Shown piece after piece: positions 1-7,117 of a stretch of 24,812 nt of DNA. The stretch lies in the IMG/VR virus record IMGVR_UViG_3300025646_000343, positions 1 through 24,812 of that record. The stretch is one strand, 5' to 3'. This stretch comes from a virus. The translations under genes were made by a program, and so were the position numbers. The notes below the pieces were generated by a model that ran no database searches, was not told where the DNA came from, and saw only the letters and a program-made list of their open reading frames with translations. Numbering within the stretch: position 1 is the first letter of the stretch; each line of letters opens with the position of its first letter.

Positions 1-27
1 AAAGAACACTTAGGAAAAAATCAAACT

Positions 28-1428
28 ATGGCTAGGAAAAAAACCAAAACAGAAACTCCTGCTTCGGTGATCGAACACTCCGAAGGGGGAATGACTGTTA
101 ATATCAACATTGGTGGTGGCAAGTCCGGCGCCAATGTATATGACGATAGCGGAAATAAAGTTTCAGAAACCGGTGCTCCTGCCGATTATGAAATGGATTA
201 TGGCATGGATGCAGATATGCCTCCTTCCGATCCCACAATGAGCATGGCAGATGACGCCGATCCCACCGCAGATGGTGGTGATGGCGGAGATATGCCTCCT
301 GCTGATCCTACCGAAGACGGTGGTGATGACATGGGTGGTGATGATATGCTTACTGATGACACCGATTCAGACGATATGGGCGGTGAAGATGGTGGTGAAG
401 GCGAAGATATGCCTCCTGCCGAGCCTTCTGAAGAAGGTGGAGATGAGGGTCCTGAAATGGAAACAGATGATGTGTCTGGAGACATGGAGGACGATGATCA
501 AAAGATCGCTCAACTCGCCTCGGAATATGAAATTGATGAGTTAATCAAGGCTCTAGCTCTAAAAACCGATGCAGCTTCCATGATGGAAGGTGAGGATGGT
601 ATGTCCTATGGCGAAATGCCCGAAGGACTTAAAAAAGCCATCGAAGCTAAGAAAGGTGAGAAAGAAGAGGGAGATGAGGAAGAGGAAGAGAAAACCGAAG
701 ATATGGGCGAAACAGTGAAAGAAGGAGAAAAGCCCTCTGAAGCTGAACATCCCACCTCCGAGGAAGTAAAGGGCGCTGAAGAACCCAAGGGAGAGCAAAC
801 CTACGCCGAAGAGGAAGCCGAGGAAGAAACCGAAGTTTCTGATAATGGTGAGGGATGCAAAGACTACGAAGAGGATGAGGATGAGGATGAAGAGAAAAAG
901 AAAATGAGCGATATGGCCGAAGAGACCACTGAAGAGGCTACAGGAACTCTGGATCATAGCGAACGCGCTATGGGAGTTCAGAGCGATTTACAAGCTCGGG
1001 TAGCCGAATTGGAGGAAGAACTAGCCAGACAGAAGAAGTTGATGAGAGAGAAAGAAATCTCTGAATTCTGTGAAACTCTCTATGAGGGCGGTAAGCTTAC
1101 TCAGCAAATCGTTCCTAAGACCGATCTCGTACGGTTTATGGAGACTCTTAATAATAAGAACTCCGTGAACTTCTCCGAGTCAGGTAAAACTTCCCAATTT
1201 GATTTCTTCAAGAATGTCCTTGAGAATCTACCCTCAATGGTTAGTTTTGAAGAATACGCAACCCAGGCTTCAGCTCCAGCAGCTAAGAAGTCAATCACGC
1301 CATCAGCCGATGGGTACATCTACGACCCTTCTACAGCAGACCTCCATGCTCAGGCATTGGAATATGCTGAGAGCAAGGGAGTGGATTACACTATCGCCCT
1401 GAAGGCAATTATCTCAGATAACTCATAA
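28..1428 (+). CDS. capsid assembly scaffolding protein, highly acidic
   Basis: The 466-aa product probably scaffolds capsid assembly. Residues 55-160 and 210-300 are low-complexity Asp/Glu/Gly and Glu/Lys tracts. Residues 320-345 look like a coiled coil. The C-terminal part (about 345-466) resembles the scaffold portion of Mu I-like protease/scaffold proteins: a helical segment, then a strand-like segment around NFSESGKTSQ (381-390), a VSFEEYAT stretch near 405-412, and a terminal helix ending in IALKAIIS. No protease domain is present here; it would have to be a separate upstream gene. It lies 14 nt before the cement protein gene and just upstream of the major capsid gene, the usual position. 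The role rests on that position, acidity and C-terminal resemblance, so it is inferred rather than proven. Confidence 0.75.
   Translation: MARKKTKTETPASVIEHSEGGMTVNINIGGGKSGANVYDDSGNKVSETGAPADYEMDYGMDADMPPSDPTMSMADDADPTADGGDGGDMPPADPTEDGGDDMGGDDMLTDDTDSDDMGGEDGGEGEDMPPAEPSEEGGDEGPEMETDDVSGDMEDDDQKIAQLASEYEIDELIKALALKTDAASMMEGEDGMSYGEMPEGLKKAIEAKKGEKEEGDEEEEEKTEDMGETVKEGEKPSEAEHPTSEEVKGAEEPKGEQTYAEEEAEEETEVSDNGEGCKDYEEDEDEDEEKKKMSDMAEETTEEATGTLDHSERAMGVQSDLQARVAELEEELARQKKLMREKEISEFCETLYEGGKLTQQIVPKTDLVRFMETLNNKNSVNFSESGKTSQFDFFKNVLENLPSMVSFEEYATQASAPAAKKSITPSADGYIYDPSTADLHAQALEYAESKGVDYTIALKAIISDNS
214..429 (+). repeat. three in-frame DMPPxxPx repeats in the acidic tract
   Basis: Protein residues 63-70, 88-95 and 127-134 of the scaffold read DMPPSDPT, DMPPADPT and DMPPAEPS. 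They are separated by Gly/Asp-rich spacers. The DNA is correspondingly repetitive (gatatgcctcc recurs), which suggests expansion by slippage or unequal recombination. Confidence 0.8.
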
Positions 1429-1442
1429 GGAGTAAACTAAAA

Positions 1443-1928
1443 ATGGCAACTGACCCACGTTACATGTCTTTTGACCACCAGTACGTTGAAACTGTGCAGA
1501 CTACAGCCGCTGTAGAAGCCCACAGATTCGTAACTCGCGCTGGTGCTTATCCCGCTGGTGGCGCTTACGCCGCTGGTGTTAGTGTTTATGCAGCCCCTGG
1601 CCAAGGTGAACTCACCGCTAAGGGCTACCAGGTTGATGATGGTTCGACTCTCGTTTACGAAGGTCAACTCAATCCTTCCACAACCCCATTCAAGACCAGT
1701 GTATTCCCATACCAAGGTCTTCTTTCGATTGTTACCTCCGGTATTGCTATCGTTGAGGTAGATCCAACCGCTACCTTCGCTGTTGATGATGCTGTTGTTG
1801 CCAACGCCTCTGGCCAGGCTAACGATGGCGGAACAGGCGTGGTTCTTGGTCGTGCCCTAGATGCTATCACATCTGCCGGCGCTGGTCAATACATCCGCGT
1901 TAAGCTCGGTAACGAAGCTGGTGCTTGA
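1443..1928 (+). CDS. capsid decoration/cement protein, DUF2190-like
   Basis: The 161-aa product is a small, mostly beta-strand, Ala/Gly/Val-rich protein. Its C-terminal half follows the DUF2190 capsid cement pattern: a segment around AVDDAVVANASGQ, then a GVVLGRALDA strand, then a final strand IRVKLGN. Members of that family decorate the outside of HK97-fold capsids, and the gene sits between scaffold and major capsid, as expected. A good Shine-Dalgarno site (AAGGAG, 1427-1432) lies 10 nt before the ATG. The family call is from remembered pattern, so a different small head protein is possible. Confidence 0.65.
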   Translation: MATDPRYMSFDHQYVETVQTTAAVEAHRFVTRAGAYPAGGAYAAGVSVYAAPGQGELTAKGYQVDDGSTLVYEGQLNPSTTPFKTSVFPYQGLLSIVTSGIAIVEVDPTATFAVDDAVVANASGQANDGGTGVVLGRALDAITSAGAGQYIRVKLGNEAGA

Positions 1929-1959
1929 TAGATATCATTATTAAGGAGAACAAACTATC

Positions 1960-1983
1960 ATGATGAATTTAGATCAGGTCCGT
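1960..1983 (+). CDS. major capsid protein, exon 1 (8 codons)
   Basis: This short exon encodes MMNLDQVR. It follows a Shine-Dalgarno site AAGGAG at 1943-1948; the second ATG (1963) could equally be the true start. Reading on without splicing gives only GAA then a TAA stop, so no capsid protein can be made from unspliced RNA. Exon 1 ends in CCGT, which pairs with GCGG of the intron (1992-1995) with the U-G wobble at the splice site, as group I introns require. It joins in phase 0 to the exon starting at 2882. Confidence 0.8.
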
Positions 1984-2881
1984 GAATAATACGCGGCCTC
2001 TTTAGAATCAAATCCATGATAAAATAAGAAACATGATTAAATCCGGTATATACCTTATCAAACATAAATCTATTAAAAATTTAGTTTATGTGGGTAAGTC
2101 TGTTAATATCCATAAAAGATGGGAACAGCATAAAACCGGATTTAGATCTGCTAAAAAACTCCAAGAAGCATTTAAAAAATACGGAATCGATTTATTTGAA
2201 TTTTCTATCCTAGAGGAAATAAATAATCCTAAAGAAATGGGAAAGAAAGAAACTCAATATATTGATTTTTATGATTCTTGGAAGAATGGATTAAATGGTT
2301 CTAGAGCCGGTGGTGAGTGGGGATCATACGCGAGAAGTTTTGTAAAAAACTCAAGTTTTAAACATTATAACAAAACAGACGCGCACAAAATCTCCTCAAA
2401 GAAAGCCGGTTCGATAGGCGGATTAAGAGCAAAATCAAATCTCTATAAAATGTTCCATGAAAATAAAATTTATATCTTCATTGGAACAACAACACCGGCT
2501 CAGTTTTTTAATATAAATCCAAATACATTTAAAAACTGGGCGACAGCAGGTAAAAACTATAAAGTTTTAAATAAATCATCAATAGAGATTTTGGGCAAAG
2601 CAAAAAACTTTGATAACATCGCTCCTAATACGATCTATCAAGAGGAAAAATCGGGTGAATTGCTGGAAGTCTTCAGAAGGGCATAATCCCCAAAAGATAA
2701 TCAGCAGCCAAGCCAAGGAAGGGCTTAGTTTCCTTGGAAGGTTCAGAGACTAGGAGAATGAGTCCCAACAATAATTTCTCCCACGAGTGCCCGACATAAG
2801 AAAATAATTTCTTATGATGATATAGTCCGACACTCCGAGAAATCGGAGATCAGAGATAAAGAGCTCTGAATTAACAGATCG
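1984..2881 (+). ncRNA. group I self-splicing intron (IA-like) in the major capsid gene
   Basis: All core helices can be traced by eye. P1 is CCGU/GCGG. P3 is 2651-2655 with 2790-2794 (UCGGG/CCCGA). P4 is 2660-2665 with 2702-2707 (UUGCUG/CAGCAG). P6 is 2710-2714 with 2722-2726. P7 is 2748-2752 with 2823-2827 (GACUA/UAGUC). P8 is a 9-bp hairpin 2795-2803/2808-2816, and P9 is 2833-2838/2843-2848 with a GAAA tetraloop. An extra hairpin (2753-2758/2776-2781) between P7 5' and P3 3' fits subgroup IA. The last intron base is G2881. The first exon-2 bases GUA can pair with UAC next to the internal guide (P10), which fixes the 3' splice site. The intron carries a GIY-YIG endonuclease gene between P1 and P3. 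Confidence 0.9.
2033..2686 (+). CDS. intron-encoded GIY-YIG homing endonuclease
   Basis: The 217-aa protein has an N-terminal GIY-YIG nuclease domain: SGIYLIKH at 4-11, then LVYVGKS (YVG in place of YIG), then the conserved Arg in HKRWEQH and the downstream Glu in KKETQYID. The C-terminal half is Lys/Asn-rich and should bind DNA at the homing site, as in I-TevI-type enzymes. A segment around IGGLRAKS and TFKNWATAGKNY resembles the helix-turn-helix-like tails of such endonucleases. The gene lies wholly inside the intron and is much richer in A and T than the exons. No good ribosome site precedes the ATG. It should spread the intron into capsid genes lacking it. Confidence 0.92.
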   Translation: MIKSGIYLIKHKSIKNLVYVGKSVNIHKRWEQHKTGFRSAKKLQEAFKKYGIDLFEFSILEEINNPKEMGKKETQYIDFYDSWKNGLNGSRAGGEWGSYARSFVKNSSFKHYNKTDAHKISSKKAGSIGGLRAKSNLYKMFHENKIYIFIGTTTPAQFFNINPNTFKNWATAGKNYKVLNKSSIEILGKAKNFDNIAPNTIYQEEKSGELLEVFRRA

Positions 2882-3841
2882 GTAATTGACCCTATTCTTA
2901 CGCAACTCGCCCAGGGCTATAAGAACTCTGAAGGCGTAGCCACATTCTTCGCTCCTTCGGTATCTATGAATACCAGAGCTGGACGTACACTCGTTTTTGG
3001 TAAGGAGGCTTTTGCGGCTCAGTCGTTCCTCCGCGCTCCTGGAACTAACATCCAGAAGATCCAGAACGAATTCGGAACCCGTTCGTTCGCTCTCCGCCAG
3101 GAAGCGATCAGCTGGGAAATCGCCGAGGAAGTCGCTGCTGAAGCCAAGAACGGCGCTGCTCAAATTGACCTCCGTCAGTTTGCTGCTAAGGACGCTGCTA
3201 ATCGCCTCATGCAGTCTTGGGAAGTTCAGGTTGCTGATATCGTAACCGACTCCGCTCAGTACGAGACCGGTAACGTTCTCGATCTCTCCACCTATAATGG
3301 TGGTGCTGATCAGTTCAACAGCCCAACTGCTGACGTTGAGGTCCTCATGGACGACGCCAAAGAGCAAGTTCGCTCGCAGATCGGTGTCTATCCTAACAAG
3401 ATGGTGATCTCACCTGACGCCTTCAATGCCCTCAAGCGTAACAAGCGCATCCGTGACTTCATGCAGCGCGGTGTGCTCGTGGATGAGAAGACCCTAGCTC
3501 AAATCTTCGGTCTTGATGAGATCCGTGTTGCCCGTAGACTCAAGCTCAACCAGTCCACTGGTGCTCTTGAGAACATCTACAACAACGTTGCTGTTCTCTT
3601 CTACCATCCTTCGGGAGCAACTGATGGTTTCATGCCCGCTCTTGACGCCAACTATGGCAACCCTGCTTTCGCCTATACCTATACTCTCAGTGGTTATCCT
3701 ATCGCCACTCCTGAGCGTTTTAATATTGAGCGCAGAGTATTCACCGGCGACATCCTCGTTGAGCGTAGCTTCGAGCTCGTCGGCATGGGTGAAAATGGCA
3801 AGTGTGGTTCTGGTTTCATCTTCAACAATCCTGTTGCCTAA
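2882..3841 (+). CDS. major capsid protein, exon 2
   Basis: This exon encodes 319 aa, giving a 327-aa protein with exon 1. Translation from the first base reads VIDPILTQLAQGYKNSEG and continues openly to the stop, although the first ATG is only at 2966. The product looks like a HK97-fold-type major capsid protein: an N-terminal segment with SMNTRAGRTLVFGKEAF, then a central helix-rich domain, a conserved-looking NKMVISPDAFNALKRN stretch, and a C-terminal strand region with YPIATPERFNIERRVFTGD. Codon use is noticeably richer in G+C than the neighbouring endonuclease genes, as expected of a highly expressed late gene. It is followed by a strong terminator. The capsid call rests on gene order, sequence style and expression signals. 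Confidence 0.88.
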   Translation, partial: VIDPILTQLAQGYKNSEGVATFFAPSVSMNTRAGRTLVFGKEAFAAQSFLRAPGTNIQKIQNEFGTRSFALRQEAISWEIAEEVAAEAKNGAAQIDLRQFAAKDAANRLMQSWEVQVADIVTDSAQYETGNVLDLSTYNGGADQFNSPTADVEVLMDDAKEQVRSQIGVYPNKMVISPDAFNALKRNKRIRDFMQRGVLVDEKTLAQIFGLDEIRVARRLKLNQSTGALENIYNNVAVLFYHPSGATDGFMPALDANYGNPAFAYTYTLSGYPIATPERFNIERRVFTGDILVERSFELVGMGENGKCGSGFIFNNPVA

Positions 3842-3863
3842 GCCTAACTCACATATTACTTCT

Positions 3864-3889
3864 GAGGCCCCTAACCGGGCCTCTTTTTT
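3864..3889 (+). terminator. rho-independent terminator after the capsid gene
   Basis: A perfect 7-bp stem GAGGCCC/GGGCCTC (3864-3870 and 3877-3883) with loop CTAACC is followed by six T residues. It lies 23 nt after the capsid stop codon and should end the capsid transcript. Its T-tract touches the stop codon of the opposite-strand gene. Confidence 0.92.
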
Positions 3890-4202
3890 ATGTGATAAGT
3901 TCTTCTATTCTCTTTTTTAGAGAAGATATTTTCTGGATATTTATATCAAAAATATTTTTCTTTAGGTACTCGGTCTCACCAAACATCATATCCATACGAA
4001 TCTCAACCAGTTCCTCAGAGTCCAAGTAATCAATGATCTTCTGATGTAGATCCTTCAACGTTTGTTGATCAACCTCTGCCATAGAATCTAGTGCATTTTG
4101 GATATAATTAACTGTCTTCTTGATTACAAAAGTATCTACCCTGAGGTCTCTATTAATGGCCAAATCTAGTGCTTTTAAGTAGGCTTGGTAAAGAGAACTC
4201 AT
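3888..4202 (-). CDS. hypothetical 104-aa helical protein
   Basis: I do not recognise this family. The product is predicted to be all helical, with no membrane segment or cysteine, and ends in a Lys/Ile-rich amphipathic stretch (SSLKKRIEELIT). It starts 5 nt after the stop of the opposite-strand endonuclease at 4207-4977 and reads the same way, so the two are probably one transcription unit. Together they interrupt the + strand head operon. It may have travelled with the endonuclease or be an older gene beside which the endonuclease landed. Confidence 0.65.
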   Translation of the reverse strand: MSSLYQAYLKALDLAINRDLRVDTFVIKKTVNYIQNALDSMAEVDQQTLKDLHQKIIDYLDSEELVEIRMDMMFGETEYLKKNIFDINIQKISSLKKRIEELIT

Positions 4203-4206
4203 ACTA

Positions 4207-4977
4207 TTATGATATCATAGACCAACCCTTATATTCTTTTTTCTTACCACTAGCAACTTCCGATAACTTACTTTTATTGAGTGATAAAAAATTAAATTTT
4301 TCAACTAATTCGAATATTGCTAAATTTTTTTGAATTCCGTATAAGTCATGTTTCCAAGTTCTTAACTTGCAATTTGGATTTTTTCTTCCAGTATACATTC
4401 CTTTAGTTGATTCTGACATTTTCCTTTTTGCCTCTTTAGAATGTCCAACTCTATATAGCGGATGATTTTCACCTTTAAAAGCGCAGGAAATTTTTTTCTT
4501 TGTCTCCTCTGAATGCTTCCTTCCAAAGGCTTTATCAGCTATTTTCTTTCTAGTCTTTTCTGTATGTTTTTTTCCAAACATTCCATTTTTTGAACCTTTC
4601 CTAATTTCACTAAGTTTTGCTTTTGTTTCCTCAGACAGTGATTTACCTCTTAGAGCAAGAGATATTTTTTCTTTTCTTTCTTTCGTAAAAGGTATCGGTT
4701 TATAATATCCAAAATATCCGGCATTTAAGCATAGAGGATCATTTATAAAATGTTTAATAAGTCTATATTCCACATCTCTACATTGTTTATAACCTTCTTC
4801 CGTATAATCAAATATCTCTAAAATTTGTTTTTTTGGCGTGTACACATCCCAATACCATTTATTTGTTTTAGGAGATCCAAAATACTCTTCATTAAATATT
4901 TTTTCTTTTTTACTCCCAAAATAATAAAAAGGAACTTCCTCAAAGGTTATTTTATAAATGTATATCCTAGGTTTCAT
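4207..4977 (-). CDS. free-standing GIY-YIG-type homing endonuclease with NUMOD3 repeats
   Basis: The 256-aa product has a divergent GIY-YIG-like N-terminus: YIYKITFEE at 5-13 and FYYFGSKK at 17-24, with an acidic residue further on in RDVEYRLIKHF. From about residue 97 come several NUMOD3-type DNA-binding repeats: KERKEKISLALRGKS, EETKAKLSEIRKGS, NGMFGKKHTEKTRKKIAD, SEETKKKISCAFKG. The C-terminal part with NLAIFELVEKFNFL and KSKLSEVASGKKKEYKGW resembles the helix-turn-helix tails of this family. The gene is very AT-rich and on the strand opposite to the head operon, as expected for a mobile gene. It should nick or cut a target in related phages lacking the insertion. Confidence 0.87.
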   Translation of the reverse strand: MKPRIYIYKITFEEVPFYYFGSKKEKIFNEEYFGSPKTNKWYWDVYTPKKQILEIFDYTEEGYKQCRDVEYRLIKHFINDPLCLNAGYFGYYKPIPFTKERKEKISLALRGKSLSEETKAKLSEIRKGSKNGMFGKKHTEKTRKKIADKAFGRKHSEETKKKISCAFKGENHPLYRVGHSKEAKRKMSESTKGMYTGRKNPNCKLRTWKHDLYGIQKNLAIFELVEKFNFLSLNKSKLSEVASGKKKEYKGWSMIS

Positions 4978-5039
4978 GGGTGTAATCTATATTAGTTAGT
5001 TTAACTATATTTAAACCATAATGTTTAAAGTTAAAATAG

Positions 5040-5843
5040 ATGATTAAAGGTATGTCACAACCATATCCAGATAAATTTGGGTTATCTGACAATTGTAATC
5101 CCGCGTCTGTAGATTACTTTATTGAAATATTTGGTTATCAAGAAGCTTTGGAATTAGGATCAATAGACGATCCGACTAGGAATGATATCAACTACGATAA
5201 GATTCAAATAGCTCTTAACGATGCCGCAACTCTGATAAATAATTATATCCTTACGGCTCCGCCACAAGGCAAGATTCTTATTGCTGGGTCCTATCGTCGC
5301 ACCCAAGCTATCCTTGCTCGTTGGTACCTTGATACTCTCCGTCCACGTCAGCAGGTTATTGATGCCGCTGAGAAAGCTCTTCAACAACTTGAATTATGGG
5401 CTGCTAAAGCGTCCCCATCCACCGGACTTAAATGGCAAGAAGCATATCGCTATTGGAATAGCGCTTGCTCGATGACAAAAAGTTCCTACCGCAGAGGCAG
5501 AAGTTTTACCGAAAACTCTACCAATCGTTGGGTACAGAATGAAGGTGGAAATAACCGTTTCTTCCAATTCCCACGCAAAGAAGCAATGTCCTCCCCAAGG
5601 ATCCATTCAACTGCTTTGGATGGAAGTACTCTTGGAATCGAGTCTACTATGCCAGAGTCGACACTTGAAATCAACCAGTTGGTTGATGCCCTCGAGTCTA
5701 CCAGGGATCTATCTGCATTTACAAATACTTCAGATACAGTTGATCCGCAAGATGGTGATACAATTAATGCAACAAATACCACGGAATCTGCCGATGGTAA
5801 CCTTGACAATTATGACGGATTACAGATAGGAGATACATTCTAA
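5040..5843 (+). CDS. head-tail connector protein, Mu gp36-like (DUF1320-like), long C-terminal extension
   Basis: The 267-aa product carries a gp36/DUF1320-type core at residues 18-122: YDKIQIALNDAATLINNYIL, then AGSYRRTQAILARWYLDTL, then QQVIDAAEKALQQLELWAA. Such proteins join head and tail in Mu-like phages. The family is usually about 140-150 aa, so residues 140-267 are an extra, Ser/Thr/Asp-rich, probably disordered tail. The start at 5040 has little Shine-Dalgarno support; ATG at 5052 (MSQPYPD) is an alternative. The stop codon overlaps the ATG of the next gene. The family assignment is from pattern and position, ahead of the gp37-like gene. Confidence 0.72.
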   Translation: MIKGMSQPYPDKFGLSDNCNPASVDYFIEIFGYQEALELGSIDDPTRNDINYDKIQIALNDAATLINNYILTAPPQGKILIAGSYRRTQAILARWYLDTLRPRQQVIDAAEKALQQLELWAAKASPSTGLKWQEAYRYWNSACSMTKSSYRRGRSFTENSTNRWVQNEGGNNRFFQFPRKEAMSSPRIHSTALDGSTLGIESTMPESTLEINQLVDALESTRDLSAFTNTSDTVDPQDGDTINATNTTESADGNLDNYDGLQIGDTF

Positions 5844-6181
5844 TGGCAAATCAAACTTATGGTTATGACCCCTTCAACCCTGCCGCTGCTGACGGAGCAG
5901 GATTTTACCTCGTGGCAGATGGGTCTAGTGGTGGATGTTACTATGGTACCGGATATGGTGCCCTAGGTGGGAGGATTGGTGTCTTCCCAGATGGTTCGGA
6001 ATATAAGCAAGATGCTGCGTCTCTGAGACAGTATGTCATTGAGTTAGAGGCTAATCGTAAAATCCAAGATTTATCCAACGTACGTTTTACTCGTAATGTA
6101 AAACCTGGAGATGCATTACTCTACAACTATACTACCGGTTTCTGGGAGCTTCAAGATTTTATTAGTGGTGGGGAGTTCTGA
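5843..6181 (+). CDS. hypothetical head or tail protein, Gly/Tyr-rich
   Basis: The 112-aa product has a Gly/Tyr-rich N-terminal half (FYLVADGSSGGCYYGTGYGA) and a C-terminal segment reading IQDLSNV then KPGDALLYNYTTGFWEL. That pattern (a D-V-strand, then GD-L-Y-x-x-TG-W) recurs in phage virion proteins and fibres. The start ATG overlaps the TAA of the preceding gene (TAATG), so translation is probably coupled. A place between two Mu-like head-tail joining genes suggests a virion role, but I cannot name it. Confidence 0.75.
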   Translation: MANQTYGYDPFNPAAADGAGFYLVADGSSGGCYYGTGYGALGGRIGVFPDGSEYKQDAASLRQYVIELEANRKIQDLSNVRFTRNVKPGDALLYNYTTGFWELQDFISGGEF

Positions 6182-6184
6182 CCT

Positions 6185-7114
6185 ATGCTTTTGGAGATTG
6201 AAAATCAACTCCATAAGAGAGTCCACGGCACATTGGGGCAGAGTGCTGTTGTAATCCGTCTTGCAGAGGAATTAGATGATAGTGGAAGGGTTGCCGAACA
6301 GGCAATGATTATTGTTAGTTTTTCTTCCAGCTCGACTAATAATCCACATAAAGGAGCCTATATTCCTACTGTTAGAAACAGAAAACTGAGTTATACAATC
6401 ACTCTCATCCAAAAACAAACACAACGAGAAGGGCATAGTTTCTCACTCCCTATCCTCGATCTTATTGCTGATGCGGTGACTGGATGGGTGCCGGAGGTTC
6501 CTGGTCTTGAATTCCAGACAGGATTTGAACTTGAGAATGAGAGATTTGTCCAAGTAACCGAGGCATCTCAATTTATTTACGAGCAGACCTATGCCATCGA
6601 AGTACTTGTGGCAGATGGAAGATTTTACTCCCAGCCATGCGCTGCATTCGATCCCATCTCGATTGAGGATTTCTTGCCAAAAAGAAAATGCCTTCTATCC
6701 CCTGAACAAAGACTCACAGGCCTCGCTGTATGGAGAAGGGTAGTTAATACTGAATACACCGAGGAGTATATTGTCGAAGACTCTAGATGCCCTAGAGAGA
6801 TATCTGATATTCTTGAGTTGAACTGTGGCGCTGGACTTGATGGTTCTGCAACTTATAGGTTTATTCCAAGATATGCCTACTCTATGGACTCTAATGGCGA
6901 GAGAGTTGTTGATGAATCTAAAGTAACTTCAGGTACTCTTCAAAAAGTTTGGAAATGTTATAAAAATAATGTCGATCCTTACCCAGATTGGTTTAAGTTA
7001 AAAATAGACTCAGGACTCTGGAGAAATGAGGCTGGAACAGTCCCAAATTCAAATCCACTAACCTCAGCTTTACAAGAAATCTCCTTGGGAAAGGAGAAAG
7101 AGTACAATAACTAA
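6185..7114 (+). CDS. Mu gp37-like virion protein
   Basis: The first ~170 residues of this 309-aa product match the style of Mu gp37-type proteins: MLLEIENQLHKRVHGTLG, then a run of strands (YTITLIQKQTQREGHSFSLPI) and a helix (ILDLIADAVTGWVP). In Mu the gene follows gp36 and acts in head-tail joining or tail completion. The remaining ~130 residues are less familiar and hold a CPREISD segment and two further Cys residues. A GGGAG ribosome site sits 9 nt before the ATG. The family usually has roughly half this length, so the C-terminal half looks like an added domain. Confidence 0.65.
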   Translation: MLLEIENQLHKRVHGTLGQSAVVIRLAEELDDSGRVAEQAMIIVSFSSSSTNNPHKGAYIPTVRNRKLSYTITLIQKQTQREGHSFSLPILDLIADAVTGWVPEVPGLEFQTGFELENERFVQVTEASQFIYEQTYAIEVLVADGRFYSQPCAAFDPISIEDFLPKRKCLLSPEQRLTGLAVWRRVVNTEYTEEYIVEDSRCPREISDILELNCGAGLDGSATYRFIPRYAYSMDSNGERVVDESKVTSGTLQKVWKCYKNNVDPYPDWFKLKIDSGLWRNEAGTVPNSNPLTSALQEISLGKEKEYNN

Positions 7115-7117
7115 CTC

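Noticed and set aside
559-957. Hydrophobic 132-aa frame on the - strand in the scaffold gene
   Set aside because: The Phe/Leu richness is simply the antisense of Glu/Lys codons in the acidic scaffold tract; there is no ribosome site.
2750-3367. 205-aa open frame on the - strand across the capsid exon
   Set aside because: It is antisense to the capsid exon and the intron core. The + strand reading has matching splice signals and a virion-type protein, so this frame is a shadow.
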